Source: Metabacillus halosaccharovorans (lineage in GTDB: Bacteria > Bacillota > Bacilli > Bacillales > Bacillaceae). Taken from it: a stretch of 64,000 nt of DNA. The stretch covers positions 1,780,001 through 1,844,000 of the forward strand of contig NZ_KV917371.1 of assembly GCF_002019635.1 (NCBI RefSeq). The letters run 5' to 3'. Made by a program: the position numbers and the translations under genes. Below the pieces are notes generated by a model, which did not search any database, had not been told where the DNA came from, and was given only the letters and a program-made list of their open reading frames with translations. Position 1 is the first letter of the stretch, and every line of letters starts with the position of its first letter. Positions 40,403 through 49,711 of the stretch are shown piece by piece.

Positions 40403-42166
40403 TTAGTTCTCCCCCTTTTTACTTTTTGAATAGTCGCGTTTTCTTGGTTTGATTAATGAAACATCAACATCATCATAGCGGAATTCAGGTGCAGTACGAT
40501 CACCTGTATGTTTAGCCATCGTTGTTTTTAAGAATTCCTCATCATTACGATCTGGGAATTCCGGCTTATAATGCGCTCCGCGACTTTCATTACGGTTATA
40601 GGCACCAAGTGTCACAACACGAGATAATTGAAGCATATTTTTTAATTGACGTGTGAATGCCGCCCCTTGGTTACTCCACTTGGCAGTATCATTAATATTA
40701 ATGTTATCAAATCTTTCGATAAGCTCTTGAATCTTTTCATCTGTTTTTAGAAGTTTATCATTATGTCTAACTACCGTAACGTTATCTGTCATCCATTCAC
40801 CTAATTCCTTATGAAGGATATAAGCATTTTCGTTACCATCTAAGCTCATAATATTGTTCCACTTATCTTCTTCCTGCTTTACATGTCCTTCAAACAGTGT
40901 AGAAGATAAATCATCTGCACTCTTTTCTAAGCCATTAATATATTTAACAGCGTTAGGTCCGGCAACCATGCCACCGTAAATAGCTGATAACAGTGAGTTA
41001 GCACCTAAACGGTTTGCTCCGTGCATAGAATAATCACATTCACCTGCGGCAAAGAGACCTGGAATATTTGTCATTTGATCATAATCAACCCACAGTCCAC
41101 CCATTGAATAATGAACAGCCGGGAAGATTTTCATTGGAACTTTACGTGGATCGTCACCCATGAATTTTTCATAGATTTCAATAATACCGCCAAGTTTGAT
41201 ATCAAGTTCCTTTGGATCTTTATGAGATAAATCTAGGTATACCATGTTCTCACCGTTAATACCTAGCTTTTGCTCAACACAAACATCAAAAATTTCACGT
41301 GTTGCAATATCACGAGGAACAAGGTTACCGTATGCCGGATATTTCTCTTCAAGGAAATACCACGGTTTTCCATCTTTATATGTCCAAACTCGTCCACCTT
41401 CTCCACGAGCAGATTCACTCATTAAACGCAGTTTATCGTCCCCTGGTATGGCGGTTGGATGGATTTGAATGAACTCACCATTCGCATAATAAACACCCTG
41501 TTGATAGACAATAGATGCAGCTGATCCTGTATTGATAACTGAGTTAGTAGATTTACCAAAAATGATTCCAGGTCCGCCAGTAGCCATAATCACAGCATCT
41601 GAGCGGAATGATTCAATTTGCATCGAAGTAAGATTTTGTGCTGTAATACCACGGCAAACTTGATCATCATCAATTACCGCACCTAAAAATTCCCATCCTT
41701 CGTACTTTGTTACAAGACCAGCAACCTCGTAACGTCTTACCTGCTCATCCAATGCATAAAGCAATTGTTGGCCGGTAGTAGCACCAGCAAATGCTGTCCG
41801 GTGATGCTGTGTACCGCCAAATCTTCTAAAGTCCAACAATCCTTCAGGCGTTCTGTTAAACATTACACCCATTCGGTCCAATAAGTGAATGATGGCAGGT
41901 GCCGCCTCTGTCATCGCTTTAACAGGTGGTTGGTTCGCTAAAAAATCTCCACCATAAACTGTATCATCAAAATGTTCCCACGGTGAATCTCCCTCACCTT
42001 TTGTATTAACTGCACCATTAATTCCACCTTGTGCACACACTGAGTGTGACCGTTTAACAGGAACTAATGAAAAAAGATCTACTTGAACGCCGGCTTCAGC
42101 AGCTTTAATTGTAGCCATTAAACCTGCTAATCCGCCCCCAACAACGATGATTTTATTCTTACTCAT
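40403..42166 (-). CDS. sdhA: Succinate dehydrogenase flavoprotein subunit SdhA
   Basis: Oxidises succinate to fumarate at the inner face of the membrane. It has the FAD-binding IIVVGGGLAGLMATIKAAE, the flavin-attachment histidine in KRSHSVCAQGGINGAV (about residue 40), QIHPTAIPG, SESARGEGGRVW and the active-site HRTAFAG region. The ATG at 42166 (MSKNKI) has GGGAG 8 bases upstream; the open frame starts with GTG three codons earlier. About 587 residues, normal length. Confidence 0.97.
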   Translation of the reverse strand: MSKNKIIVVGGGLAGLMATIKAAEAGVQVDLFSLVPVKRSHSVCAQGGINGAVNTKGEGDSPWEHFDDTVYGGDFLANQPPVKAMTEAAPAIIHLLDRMGVMFNRTPEGLLDFRRFGGTQHHRTAFAGATTGQQLLYALDEQVRRYEVAGLVTKYEGWEFLGAVIDDDQVCRGITAQNLTSMQIESFRSDAVIMATGGPGIIFGKSTNSVINTGSAASIVYQQGVYYANGEFIQIHPTAIPGDDKLRLMSESARGEGGRVWTYKDGKPWYFLEEKYPAYGNLVPRDIATREIFDVCVEQKLGINGENMVYLDLSHKDPKELDIKLGGIIEIYEKFMGDDPRKVPMKIFPAVHYSMGGLWVDYDQMTNIPGLFAAGECDYSMHGANRLGANSLLSAIYGGMVAGPNAVKYINGLEKSADDLSSTLFEGHVKQEEDKWNNIMSLDGNENAYILHKELGEWMTDNVTVVRHNDKLLKTDEKIQELIERFDNININDTAKWSNQGAAFTRQLKNMLQLSRVVTLGAYNRNESRGAHYKPEFPDRNDEEFLKTTMAKHTGDRTAPEFRYDDVDVSLIKPRKRDYSKSKKGEN

Positions 42167-42198
42167 AAAGCCCACTCCCTTTAATAGCTATTACTGGA

Positions 42199-42807
42199 TT
42201 AGACGAATGCAAATATTGCTCGAACACCTACATATGAAAGCGCTAAAAAGATCGCAAGCGTAACATATGTAGAAATGACTTGTGAGCGAGGAGTAACGGT
42301 AATCCCCCAACTTACTGCGAAAGACCATAAACCGTTAGCAAAGTGGAATACTGTTGAAATAACACCCACTAAATAGAACACAAGCATAAATGGACTACTT
42401 AAAATCGAAGCCATCATATCATAATTCACTTCTGCCCCAAGTGCAGCAGCAATCCTTGTTTCCCAAACATGCCAGGCGATAAAGATAAACGTTATAATCC
42501 CTGTCACACGCTGCAGCATAAACAACCAATTTCGAAGATATCCGTAATTACTTACATTGTTCTTTGCTGTAAATGCAATATAAACTCCGTAAATAGCATG
42601 GTATAAAATTGGAAGGAAAATGATGACGATCTCTAACACATACCTAAATGGCAACATCTCCATAAAATGTGCAGCTTTGTTAAAAGCCTCTGCACCTCTT
42701 GTGGCAAAATGATTGACAATAAGATGTTGAATCAAAAAGATTCCTACCGGAATGACTCCTAGTAATGAGTGCAGTCTACGATTAATAAACTCTCGGTTTC
42801 CAGCCAT
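42199..42807 (-). CDS. sdhC: Succinate dehydrogenase cytochrome b558 subunit SdhC
   Basis: The single membrane anchor of the Bacillus-type (di-haem) complex that reduces menaquinone. At 202 residues it has five hydrophobic segments. Candidate haem histidines occur in RRLHSLLGVIPVGIFLIQHLIVNH, FLPILYHAIYG and FIAWHVWETR. It is the first gene of sdhCAB, preceded by AGGGGG and a leader of about 190 bases. Confidence 0.95.
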   Translation of the reverse strand: MAGNREFINRRLHSLLGVIPVGIFLIQHLIVNHFATRGAEAFNKAAHFMEMLPFRYVLEIVIIFLPILYHAIYGVYIAFTAKNNVSNYGYLRNWLFMLQRVTGIITFIFIAWHVWETRIAAALGAEVNYDMMASILSSPFMLVFYLVGVISTVFHFANGLWSFAVSWGITVTPRSQVISTYVTLAIFLALSYVGVRAIFAFV

Positions 42808-43002
42808 AAAAACTTACCCCCTAGTATCAATAATGCGCTCACTTTTGTAATAAACTCTTATTCTTACCTAATTAATCCTTTCCTAATAAAATTTACTATT
42901 CTACATAATGGTCAACTATTAAGATCAGTAAAAATTACTAGTATGAAGCTGACAGTCTATGAAATTATCTGTCTGATTAATCTAGATAATTGTAACAAGT
43001 AC

Positions 43003-43031
43003 ATTTTACTCCCTTAAAGAAAGAGCGTCAA
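43003..43031 (-). promoter_or_regulatory. Sigma-A promoter of sdhCAB
   Basis: TTGACG (43026-43031) and TAAAAT (43003-43008) on the minus strand, exactly 17 bases apart, about 190 bases upstream of sdhC. A second, weaker TTGACC lies about 110 bases further downstream, near 42911. Confidence 0.7.
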
Positions 43032-43044
43032 GAAAACGCGTTCA
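43031..43044 (-). promoter_or_regulatory. Possible cre site at the sdhC promoter
   Basis: TGAACGCGTTTTCT matches most of the cre pattern but with a C instead of A before the CG and a T at the last position. It abuts the -35 box. Tentative. Confidence 0.25.
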
Positions 43045-43251
43045 TAAATTAAAATTTTTCGACAACTGTTTTCCTTCACATTTTATTTTATCAATATACA
43101 TTAAATTTTGATAACCAACTTTCGTAGCTTATTTTTAAAAATTAAGGATTATGTATAGAACATTTGAACGATTGTTTCAAATTTTGCTTAATATTACATG
43201 TGTTTAACTGTTGTGTTGATATATAATATTAATGAGAAAGAGGGGAATACC

Positions 43252-43734
43252 GTGAATAAACAATCAGCTCTACTAAATACCGATGAATTAGAACATATCC
43301 AAATGCCGGCTTTTGGATTCGAATTATTACGGGAAGTGTTAATTCCAGATTTGCTTGGTCAAGACTTTCCTCAGATGCTTTATTGGGCTGGAAAAGGCTT
43401 GGCAAGAAAATACCCGGTCACTTCACTTGATGAACTAGCCAATTTTTTTGCAGCAGCCGGTTGGGGAGACCTGGTCTTACTTCATAAAAAGAAAAATGAA
43501 ATGGAATTTGAATTAAGCGGCGAGCTTATTTCAAACCGTTTTAAAAAAGTAAATGAATGTACGTTTCAATTAGAAGCAGGTTTTATTGCGGAACAACTGC
43601 AAATGATGAACAATCAAATTACCGAAACATATGAGCAAGTGAAAAAACGGGCGAATAAAGTTATATTTACAGTAAAATGGGACCATAAAGATGTTCTGGA
43701 AGAAGTTCCACTTGGAAAAAGAAGTAAAAGATAG
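43252..43734 (+). CDS. yslB: DUF2507 protein YslB
   Basis: A soluble 160-residue protein of the YslB/DUF2507 family, related to V4R/heme-NO-like folds by some annotations; the function is unknown. Recognisable parts are LREVLIPDLLG and LYWAGKGLARKYP (about residues 24-50) and FFAAAGWGDL. The start is GTG at 43252, with AGAGGGG 6 bases upstream; the open frame reaches an ATG at 43198, which lies in the promoter region. It is alone on the plus strand between divergent sdhC and convergent lysC, as in B. subtilis. Confidence 0.88.
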   Translation: MNKQSALLNTDELEHIQMPAFGFELLREVLIPDLLGQDFPQMLYWAGKGLARKYPVTSLDELANFFAAAGWGDLVLLHKKKNEMEFELSGELISNRFKKVNECTFQLEAGFIAEQLQMMNNQITETYEQVKKRANKVIFTVKWDHKDVLEEVPLGKRSKR

Positions 43735-43767
43735 TGATAAGGGGGAACATCTCCCTTATCACTTTTT
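43734..43767 (+). terminator. Terminator after yslB
   Basis: GTGATAAGGG and CCCTTATCAC form a perfect 10-bp stem, followed by TTTTT. The preceding bases also give an A-rich flank for lysC transcription from the other side, so it may be bidirectional. Confidence 0.92.
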
Positions 43768-43772
43768 AAAAA

Positions 43773-44267
43773 TTATACCCTTGCAGTTGTTTTTGATAAT
43801 TCAAACGCTGTGTGAAGAATATCAACTGCCGATACCATGTGCTGCTGAGAGATGACAGTTGACACTTTTATTTCAGATGTACTTACCATCTTTACTTCTA
43901 TATTTTCTTTAGCTAATACATCAAACATTTCTGCTGCAACTCCCGGATTTGAAACCATACCGGATCCAACAATTGAAACCTTTGCTAGACCACTTTCCGA
44001 TTCGATTCGTTCAAATTGAAGCTCATTCTTATGTTGTTCTAAAACTTGCAGGGTATCCTCTAAATCACTTGTTTTAACTGAAAATGATATTGTTGTTTTG
44101 TTATCACTTGTTGTGTTTTGAATAATAATATCAACATTTACATTATTTTTAGCTAATGTCGTAAAGATTGTGGACAATGTCGTCAATTCATTCGGTAATC
44201 CGATTACCGATACTCTCGTCACTTGATCTTCAAACGCAATTCCTCTAACAATTAAATTTTGTTCCAT
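43773..44267 (-). CDS. lysC: Aspartokinase beta subunit from internal in-frame start
   Basis: Met246 of LysC (MEQNLIVRGIAFEDQV) is preceded by a strong internal ribosome site, GGAGGAAACAGAA then ATG. Starting here gives a 164-residue protein consisting of the ACT regulatory domains only. B. subtilis aspartokinase II is an alpha2-beta2 enzyme whose beta subunit begins at the equivalent internal start, so this arrangement is conserved. Confidence 0.85.
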   Translation of the reverse strand: MEQNLIVRGIAFEDQVTRVSVIGLPNELTTLSTIFTTLAKNNVNVDIIIQNTTSDNKTTISFSVKTSDLEDTLQVLEQHKNELQFERIESESGLAKVSIVGSGMVSNPGVAAEMFDVLAKENIEVKMVSTSEIKVSTVISQQHMVSAVDILHTAFELSKTTARV

Positions 44268-45002
44268 TTCTGTTTCCTCCTCGATCATTGTCCCACGTTC
44301 ATTTTCCATACTTGATCTTACCTCTAGGGGCACGTTATAATTCTTTGCGAATTCAACTGCCCGCGGGTGTAAAACCCCAGCTCCCAAATTGGCCAGCTCT
44401 AACATTTCGTCATAGGAAATAGCTTCTAGTTTTCTGGCACCTTTTACAAAACGGGGGTCAGTTGTGTACACACCTGTTACATCTGTATAGATATCGCACT
44501 TATCCGCACCCAAAGCAGCAGCAAGGGCAACAGCTGTAGTGTCAGATCCTCCTCTTCCTAAAGTAGTAATTTGGTTATCAATAGATAGACCCTGGAACCC
44601 TGCAACTACAACAATTTTACCTTTTCCTAACTCACTTCTTAGCTGATCGGTTTTAATATTGGTAATTCTGGCATTTCCATGTGCTGATTCTGTTTCAATA
44701 CCTGCCTGCCACCCTGTAAAAGAAATGGCATCATATCCCTTTTCAATTAAAGCCATGGACAACAACGATATGGTCACTTGTTCCCCTGTGGTTAAAAGCA
44801 TATCCATTTCCCGCTTACTTGGCTTTGAAGTTAATTGTGCTGCAAGTCTTACTAACTCATCTGTAGATTTTCCCATTGCTGAAACGACAACTACGACATC
44901 ATTTCCAGCTTCTTTTTCCTGAATTACTCTGTTGGCAACATTTAAAATTCTTTCAACAGAGCCAACAGAAGTACCGCCAAATTTTTGTACGATAATACCC
45001 AA
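43773..45002 (-). CDS. lysC: Lysine-sensitive aspartokinase LysC, alpha subunit
   Basis: Phosphorylates aspartate, the first step to lysine, diaminopimelate, threonine and methionine. The kinase domain starts IIVQKFGGTSVGSVERI, with TTGEQVTISLLSMAL, GRGGSDTTAVALAAALGADKCDIYTDVTGVYTTDPR following. The C-terminal regulatory part has two ACT domains (about residues 262-400). At 409 residues it matches the B. subtilis alpha subunit. A lysine riboswitch precedes it. Confidence 0.96.
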   Translation of the reverse strand: MGIIVQKFGGTSVGSVERILNVANRVIQEKEAGNDVVVVVSAMGKSTDELVRLAAQLTSKPSKREMDMLLTTGEQVTISLLSMALIEKGYDAISFTGWQAGIETESAHGNARITNIKTDQLRSELGKGKIVVVAGFQGLSIDNQITTLGRGGSDTTAVALAAALGADKCDIYTDVTGVYTTDPRFVKGARKLEAISYDEMLELANLGAGVLHPRAVEFAKNYNVPLEVRSSMENERGTMIEEETEMEQNLIVRGIAFEDQVTRVSVIGLPNELTTLSTIFTTLAKNNVNVDIIIQNTTSDNKTTISFSVKTSDLEDTLQVLEQHKNELQFERIESESGLAKVSIVGSGMVSNPGVAAEMFDVLAKENIEVKMVSTSEIKVSTVISQQHMVSAVDILHTAFELSKTTARV

Positions 45003-45110
45003 TGAAATCTCACCTTTCAGTTGTTTTTCTATGATCGTTTATTATCTGTTTTAATAAATGAGCAAGAATTGGATATAGAGATGTTTTCTTATAATCATTG
45101 CAAAAATAAA

Positions 45111-45141
45111 AAAAGCAATGAGACAAAAACATCCCATTGCT
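45111..45141 (-). terminator. Terminator of the lysine riboswitch
   Basis: On the minus strand AGCAATGGGA and TCTCATTGCT pair around TGTTTTTG, followed by TTTTTTTATTTTT. About 110 bases before lysC. Confidence 0.92.
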
Positions 45142-45164
45142 AATTAAACGAAAAATTTCGTTTA

Positions 45165-45350
45165 TACAATGAGATAGCTCTCCAAGAACATATCGTTTCT
45201 TGACAATTTTACATCTCTTAAATGTAAAACCAGCGATAAAAGCAAATGGTGCAATTATCACTTCGGCGAACATTCCTTTCACCAGTTGTCATCGGAATCC
45301 ATTTTTCCTCAAACCGGCTACTCTTAATGGTCGCACCTCTACCATCATTT
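45165..45350 (-). ncRNA. Lysine riboswitch (L box)
   Basis: The minus strand has the L-box hallmarks in order: GGTAGAGGTGCGACC, AGTAGCCGG, GAGGAAAAATGGATTCCGATG, ACTGGTGAAAGGAATG, CGCCGAAGTG and GCTGGTTT, then the terminator at 45111-45141. Lysine binding should favour termination before lysC. The ORF-like stretch through this region (45010-45282) is not a gene. Confidence 0.95.
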
Positions 45351-45381
45351 ACAAACTAACGATCAATATCAAATTAATAAA

Positions 45382-45410
45382 ATCTTATCAGACATTCCTT
45401 TAAAAGGCAA
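45382..45410 (-). promoter_or_regulatory. Promoter of the lysine riboswitch-lysC transcript
   Basis: TTGCCT (45405-45410) and TAAGAT (45382-45387) on the minus strand with a 17-base spacer; transcription would start about 30 bases before the aptamer. Confidence 0.65.
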
Positions 45411-45421
45411 GAATATATTTC

Positions 45422-47200
45422 TTAGCTCTCTTTGTGGAGATGTTCTAATATATTGTTGGCAATGTTATCAGGCATACCTGCTCTTTTAAGATCATCCACA
45501 CTTGCTTCCTTCATTTTTTTTACAGAACCAAAATGCTTTAGTAATGATTTTTTTCGTTGCTCACCAACTCCAGGTATATCATCCAATATAGATTGAAATG
45601 CATTTTTCCCCCGAAGTTGACGGTGAAAGGTGATCGCAAACCGATGCACTTCATCCTGAATTCTCTGAAGTAAATAAAATTCCTGGCTGTTTCTTTCAAG
45701 TTGTATAAATTCCGGAGGTGATCCAATAATAAGTTCTGATGTTCGGTGCTTATCATCTTTTACTAATCCTGCTACCGGGATATCCAGACCCAGCTCATTT
45801 TCCAGCACATCTTGAGCCGCGGATAAATGTCCTTTTCCTCCATCAATAATAATGAGGTCTGGTAGTGGAAGTTGTTCTTTTAATACACGGCTGTAGCGTC
45901 TCCTCACAACCTCACGCATCGAGTCATAGTCATCCGGACCTTTTACATCTTTAATTTTATATTTTCTGTAGTGTTTTTTGGCAGGTTTTCCATCTTCAAA
46001 CACAACCATTGCAGAAACAGGATCTGTTCCTTGTATATTTGAATTATCAAATGCCTCTATTCGATTCGGTGTATGAATACCCAGTTTATCACCAAGATTT
46101 TCAACAGCCTTAATAGTGCGTTCTTCGTCTCTTTCAATTAATAGAAATTTTTCTTTCAGAGCGATCTTTGCATTCTTATGCGCTAATAAAATCAGATCCT
46201 TCTTTTTACCACGTTTAGGCTGAAGTGTTGTCACATCTAATAGCTGTTCCACTAAGTCAAATTCAATACTGTCAGGTAATAAAATTTCCCTTGGAAGAAA
46301 ATGGTTGGACTTAGAGTAGAATTGTCCTAAAAACGTTAGGAACTCTTCTTCAGGATTATCATAAATAGGAAACATTGACACATCACGCTCTATCAATTTT
46401 CCCTGTCGAATAAAAAAGACTTGAACACACATCCACCCTTTGTCATAAGCATAACCAAATACATCCCGATCAATAAAGTCATTTAATGTCATCTTCTGTT
46501 TTTCCATTGTGGCTTCAATATGAAGAATTTGATCCCTAAACTCCTTAGCTCTCTCAAACTCCAGCCCTTCAGCTGCTTTTGTCATCTTTATCGACAATTC
46601 CTCTTTAATACCTTTATAGCCTCCATTAAGAAATTTCGAGATTTCCTCCACCATTTGCCTATTCGTTTCTTCTGAAACATCATTTACACATGGTGCTAAA
46701 CATTGGCCCATATGATAATAAAGACATACACGATCAGGTAGAGTCGAGCATTTTCTTAACGGATATAAACGGTCTAAAAGCTTAATTGTCTCTCTGGCTG
46801 ATTGAACGTTTGGATAAGGTCCGAAGTACTTTCCTTTATCTTTTTTTACTTGTCTAGTTACTAAAAGACGCGGGTGACGTTCATTCGTAATCTTAATAAA
46901 CGGATAGGTCTTATCATCTTTTAGCATGACATTATATTTTGGATCATATTTCTTAATTAAATTTAACTCGAGAATCAATGCCTCTAAATTTGAAGATGTA
47001 ATAATATATTCAAAATCTGTGATCTCATTTACCAGTCTTAATGTTTTCCCATCATGAGAACCAGTAAAATAAGAACGCACTCGATTTTTGAGCACTTTTG
47101 CCTTCCCGACGTAAATGACTGTTCCTTGACGATCCTTCATTATATAACAGCCTGGTTGATCTGGAAGAAGTGCAAGCTTTTCTTTTATTTGATCTCTCAT
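45422..47200 (-). CDS. uvrC: Excinuclease ABC subunit C, UvrC
   Basis: Makes the two incisions flanking DNA damage in nucleotide excision repair. The N-terminal GIY-YIG domain is [24 protein letters not shown] (residues 12-35), the UVR motif lies near residue 205, the RNase H-like C-terminal nuclease region has [20 protein letters not shown], and helix-hairpin-helix repeats end the protein ([16 protein letters not shown]). At 592 residues it is complete. An unusual 57-base hairpin lies just upstream. Confidence 0.97.
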   Translation of the reverse strand: MRDQIKEKLALLPDQPGCYIMKDRQGTVIYVGKAKVLKNRVRSYFTGSHDGKTLRLVNEITDFEYIITSSNLEALILELNLIKKYDPKYNVMLKDDKTYPFIKITNERHPRLLVTRQVKKDKGKYFGPYPNVQSARETIKLLDRLYPLRKCSTLPDRVCLYYHMGQCLAPCVNDVSEETNRQMVEEISKFLNGGYKGIKEELSIKMTKAAEGLEFERAKEFRDQILHIEATMEKQKMTLNDFIDRDVFGYAYDKGWMCVQVFFIRQGKLIERDVSMFPIYDNPEEEFLTFLGQFYSKSNHFLPREILLPDSIEFDLVEQLLDVTTLQPKRGKKKDLILLAHKNAKIALKEKFLLIERDEERTIKAVENLGDKLGIHTPNRIEAFDNSNIQGTDPVSAMVVFEDGKPAKKHYRKYKIKDVKGPDDYDSMREVVRRRYSRVLKEQLPLPDLIIIDGGKGHLSAAQDVLENELGLDIPVAGLVKDDKHRTSELIIGSPPEFIQLERNSQEFYLLQRIQDEVHRFAITFHRQLRGKNAFQSILDDIPGVGEQRKKSLLKHFGSVKKMKEASVDDLKRAGMPDNIANNILEHLHKES

Positions 47201-47233
47201 AGCCAGACACTCCCCTTTTTTTGCTACGATTAG

Positions 47234-47290
47234 ATAGGCAGTAATTCCCCATTTTAATCAAATAAATTAAAATAGCGAATTACTGCCTAT
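47234..47290 (-). repeat. 57-base nested inverted repeat upstream of uvrC
   Basis: ATAGGCAGTAATTC (47234-47247) is perfectly complementary to GAATTACTGCCTAT (47277-47290). Inside it ATTTTAAT and ATTAAAAT pair as well. It ends 33 bases before the uvrC start and is not followed by a T tract on the minus strand. Confidence 0.85.
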
Positions 47291-47344
47291 ATGTTTATTT
47301 TATCATGTTCTATATATTTCGTCGTTGTAAATAATTACATTGAA

Positions 47345-47370
47345 AAAGGATTGACTGCTGTCAATCCTTT
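47345..47370 (-). terminator. Terminator after trxA
   Basis: AAAGGATTGAC and GTCAATCCTTT pair perfectly over 11 bp with a 4-base loop, followed by TTC; it begins 4 bases after the stop. Confidence 0.88.
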
Positions 47371-47374
47371 CGAA

Positions 47375-47689
47375 TTAGATATGCTTGTTTAGAACCTCAG
47401 CAAGAGCTTCTTTTGGTTGATAACCAACAGCTTTATCAACAACTTCACCATTTTTTAGAACTAATAAAGTTGGAATGCTCATAACGCCAAATTTTCCAGC
47501 TGTTTCCTGGTTTTCATCTACATCAACTTTGACGATTTTCACTTTATCTCCCATATCTGAATCAAGTTCTTCTAGAACTGGAGCAATCATTTTACATGGT
47601 CCACACCAAGGTGCCCAAAAATCGACTAATACAACGCCTTCGTTCGTTTCACTTGAAAATGTTTGATCTGTTACATGTGCAATTGCCAT
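47375..47689 (-). CDS. trxA: Thioredoxin TrxA
   Basis: A 104-residue cytosolic disulfide reductase with the WCGPCK active site (about residues 28-33), the [16 protein letters not shown] context, the cis-proline in [11 protein letters not shown] and the buried Asp in VDFWAP. It stands between etfA and uvrC, each separated by a terminator, so it is likely transcribed on its own. TrxA is essential in B. subtilis. Confidence 0.98.
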   Translation of the reverse strand: MAIAHVTDQTFSSETNEGVVLVDFWAPWCGPCKMIAPVLEELDSDMGDKVKIVKVDVDENQETAGKFGVMSIPTLLVLKNGEVVDKAVGYQPKEALAEVLNKHI

Positions 47690-47833
47690 TTGTAATTCCT
47701 CCTAAATAATAAGGGTAAAATATGTTTAAAGTATAGCATCCAGCTGCAAAGTTAGCTAATAATTTGCTTCTTCCTTACTTTTCCCTATGTACAAGAAGAA
47801 AAACATGTTTTTTAATATGATGTAGCTAAATAG

Positions 47834-47856
47834 AAAAAGCACGCAATGCAACGTGC
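47834..47856 (-). terminator. Terminator after etfA
   Basis: GCACG and CGTGC pair around TTGCATTG on the minus strand, followed by TTTTTC. Confidence 0.75.
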
Positions 47857-47867
47857 CTTAGTTCTTC

Positions 47868-48845
47868 CTATGCATGAATTTGTAATTTCCTGAATTCCTC
47901 CGTTAATAATGGGACAACTTCGAAGAGGTCACCGACAATTCCATAATCAGCTACTTTGAAAATATTAGCTTCTGGATCTTTATTAATCGCAACAATTACC
48001 TTCGCATTTGACATACCTGCCAAATGCTGAATAGCTCCGGAAATACCACATGCAATATATAAATCAGGTGTGACAACTTTACCCGTTTGACCAATTTGAA
48101 GTGAATAGTCGCAATAATCTGCGTCACAAGCTCCACGTGATGCTCCTACCGCTCCCCCCAAAACATTAGCTAGTTCCTTTAATGGCTCAAAACCTTCTTC
48201 ACTTTTTACACCGCGTCCCCCTGCGATAACTACCTTTGCCTCTGATAAATCCACACCTTCTGATGCTTTACGGACTACTTCTTTTACAATTGTTCTAAGA
48301 TCTTTTATTTCAACAGAAAGAGAAGAAGTCTCACCAGTTTTTGTTTCATCTTTTTTTAGTGGATTTATATTATTTGGGCGGATCGTGGCAAAAATTAGTC
48401 CATCAGTAACTATTTTCTTTTCGAATGCTTTTCCAGAATAAATTGGGCGAGTAAAGACAATATTACCTCCTGCAATTTCAATGGCTGTTGCATCAGAAAT
48501 TAATCCGGAATTTAGCTTGGCAGCAATCTTTGGTGATAAATCCTTCCCTAAAGAGGTATGACCAAATACAATCCCTTCTGGCTTCTCTTCTTCAATGACC
48601 GATATGAGTGCCTGTGAATAGCCGTCCGGTGTATAGGTTAGCAATTTTTCATTTTCTACAGTCACCACTCGATCAGCACCATAGTGGAATAGCTCTGAAG
48701 TTAATGTAGCTACATTTTCTCCTACTAAAACTGCGACAACTTCTCCACCTTCTGAAATCGTTTTTCCGGCAGCAATGGCTTCAAACGATACATTTCTTAA
48801 CTGTTGATCACGAACCTCACCTAAAACGAGCACTTTTCTTGACAT
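47868..48845 (-). CDS. etfA: Electron transfer flavoprotein alpha subunit EtfA
   Basis: Partner of EtfB; passes electrons from acyl-CoA dehydrogenases to the respiratory chain. The C-terminal FAD domain has VVIAGGRGVKSEEGF, LGGAVGASRGACDADYCDYSLQIGQTGKVVTPDLYIACGISGAIQHLAGM (quoted in part only as the family signature) and IVAINKDPEANIF. The start is taken at the second ATG (MSRKVLVLGEVRDQ), 7 bases after GGGGG; the first ATG is only 4 bases away. It is the last gene of the fadR operon. Confidence 0.94.
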   Translation of the reverse strand: MSRKVLVLGEVRDQQLRNVSFEAIAAGKTISEGGEVVAVLVGENVATLTSELFHYGADRVVTVENEKLLTYTPDGYSQALISVIEEEKPEGIVFGHTSLGKDLSPKIAAKLNSGLISDATAIEIAGGNIVFTRPIYSGKAFEKKIVTDGLIFATIRPNNINPLKKDETKTGETSSLSVEIKDLRTIVKEVVRKASEGVDLSEAKVVIAGGRGVKSEEGFEPLKELANVLGGAVGASRGACDADYCDYSLQIGQTGKVVTPDLYIACGISGAIQHLAGMSNAKVIVAINKDPEANIFKVADYGIVGDLFEVVPLLTEEFRKLQIHA

Positions 48846-48895
48846 CATTTTTCCCCCTGTTTCCGAATTTGACCTTTTCCCTCTCCTTAAAACGT

Positions 48896-49669
48896 CTAGA
48901 TGACTTTTGCCTCATTTCTAAGCAAAGATACCAATTCTTTTACTTGATCTTCTACTTCACCCTCTAATACCTTTCCTGCTCCTTTTTTAGGTGGTAAATA
49001 GATTTCAATTGTCTTTGTTTTTGGTTCTACGTCATTGTCCGCTATATCCAAATCATCGATTTCCAACTCTTCCAGCGGTTTTTTCTTTGCCTTCATAATT
49101 CCTGGTAATGATGGATAGCGAGGTTCGTTTAATCCCTGTTGAGCTGTTACCAGTAATGGTAAGGATGTTTCAATCACCTCAGAATCTCCTTCAACATCAC
49201 GGACAACTGTTGCCTTGTTTCCATCAATATCTAGCTTTGTAATCGTTGTGACATAAGCGATATCAAGTAATTCGGCTAATCGTGGTCCTACTTGACCAGA
49301 TCCCCCATCAATAGCCACATTTCCACCTAAAATTAAATCTACATCTTTTTCCTTAAAATACTCAGCCAAAATTCTTGATGTTGTGTATTGATCACCGTCT
49401 TCAACATCATCTTCTGTATTAATCAATACCGCCTTGTCACACCCCATAGCTAATGCTGTTCTTAATTCTTTTTCAGATTCTTCCCCGCCAATGGTGATAA
49501 CGGTTACTTCCCCTCCGTTTTTATCACGTAATTGGATTGCTTCTTCAATTGCGTATTCATCATAAGGGTTGATAATATATTCCGCACCATCTTCGCTAAT
49601 TGCACCATTGTTTATGGTGATTTTTTCTTCTGTATCGAAGGTTCTTTTCATCATGACATAAATATTCAT
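48896..49669 (-). CDS. etfB: Electron transfer flavoprotein beta subunit EtfB
   Basis: AMP-binding subunit of ETF. It has NIYVMMKRTFDTEEKITI at the start, NPYDEYAIEEAIQLRDK, the GGNVAIDGGSGQVGPRLAELL block and the recognition loop region near residue 200. The ATG at 49669 follows GGGGGATGGG; the open frame extends 9 codons upstream through that site. At 257 residues it is the usual size. Confidence 0.95.
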   Translation of the reverse strand: MNIYVMMKRTFDTEEKITINNGAISEDGAEYIINPYDEYAIEEAIQLRDKNGGEVTVITIGGEESEKELRTALAMGCDKAVLINTEDDVEDGDQYTTSRILAEYFKEKDVDLILGGNVAIDGGSGQVGPRLAELLDIAYVTTITKLDIDGNKATVVRDVEGDSEVIETSLPLLVTAQQGLNEPRYPSLPGIMKAKKKPLEELEIDDLDIADNDVEPKTKTIEIYLPPKKGAGKVLEGEVEDQVKELVSLLRNEAKVI

Positions 49670-49711
49670 TTTCCCATCCCCCATTGTAAATAACATAGTT
49701 TCCCTTTTGTT

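Noticed and set aside
45010-45282. A 90-codon minus-strand open frame between lysC and uvrC
   Set aside because: It runs straight through the lysine riboswitch aptamer and terminator. The conserved L-box sequence explains the stretch, and its composition is not protein-like.
47234-47290. The uvrC-upstream palindrome as a terminator
   Set aside because: On the minus strand the stem is followed by CTAATCGTAGC, not a T tract, and trxA already has its own terminator.
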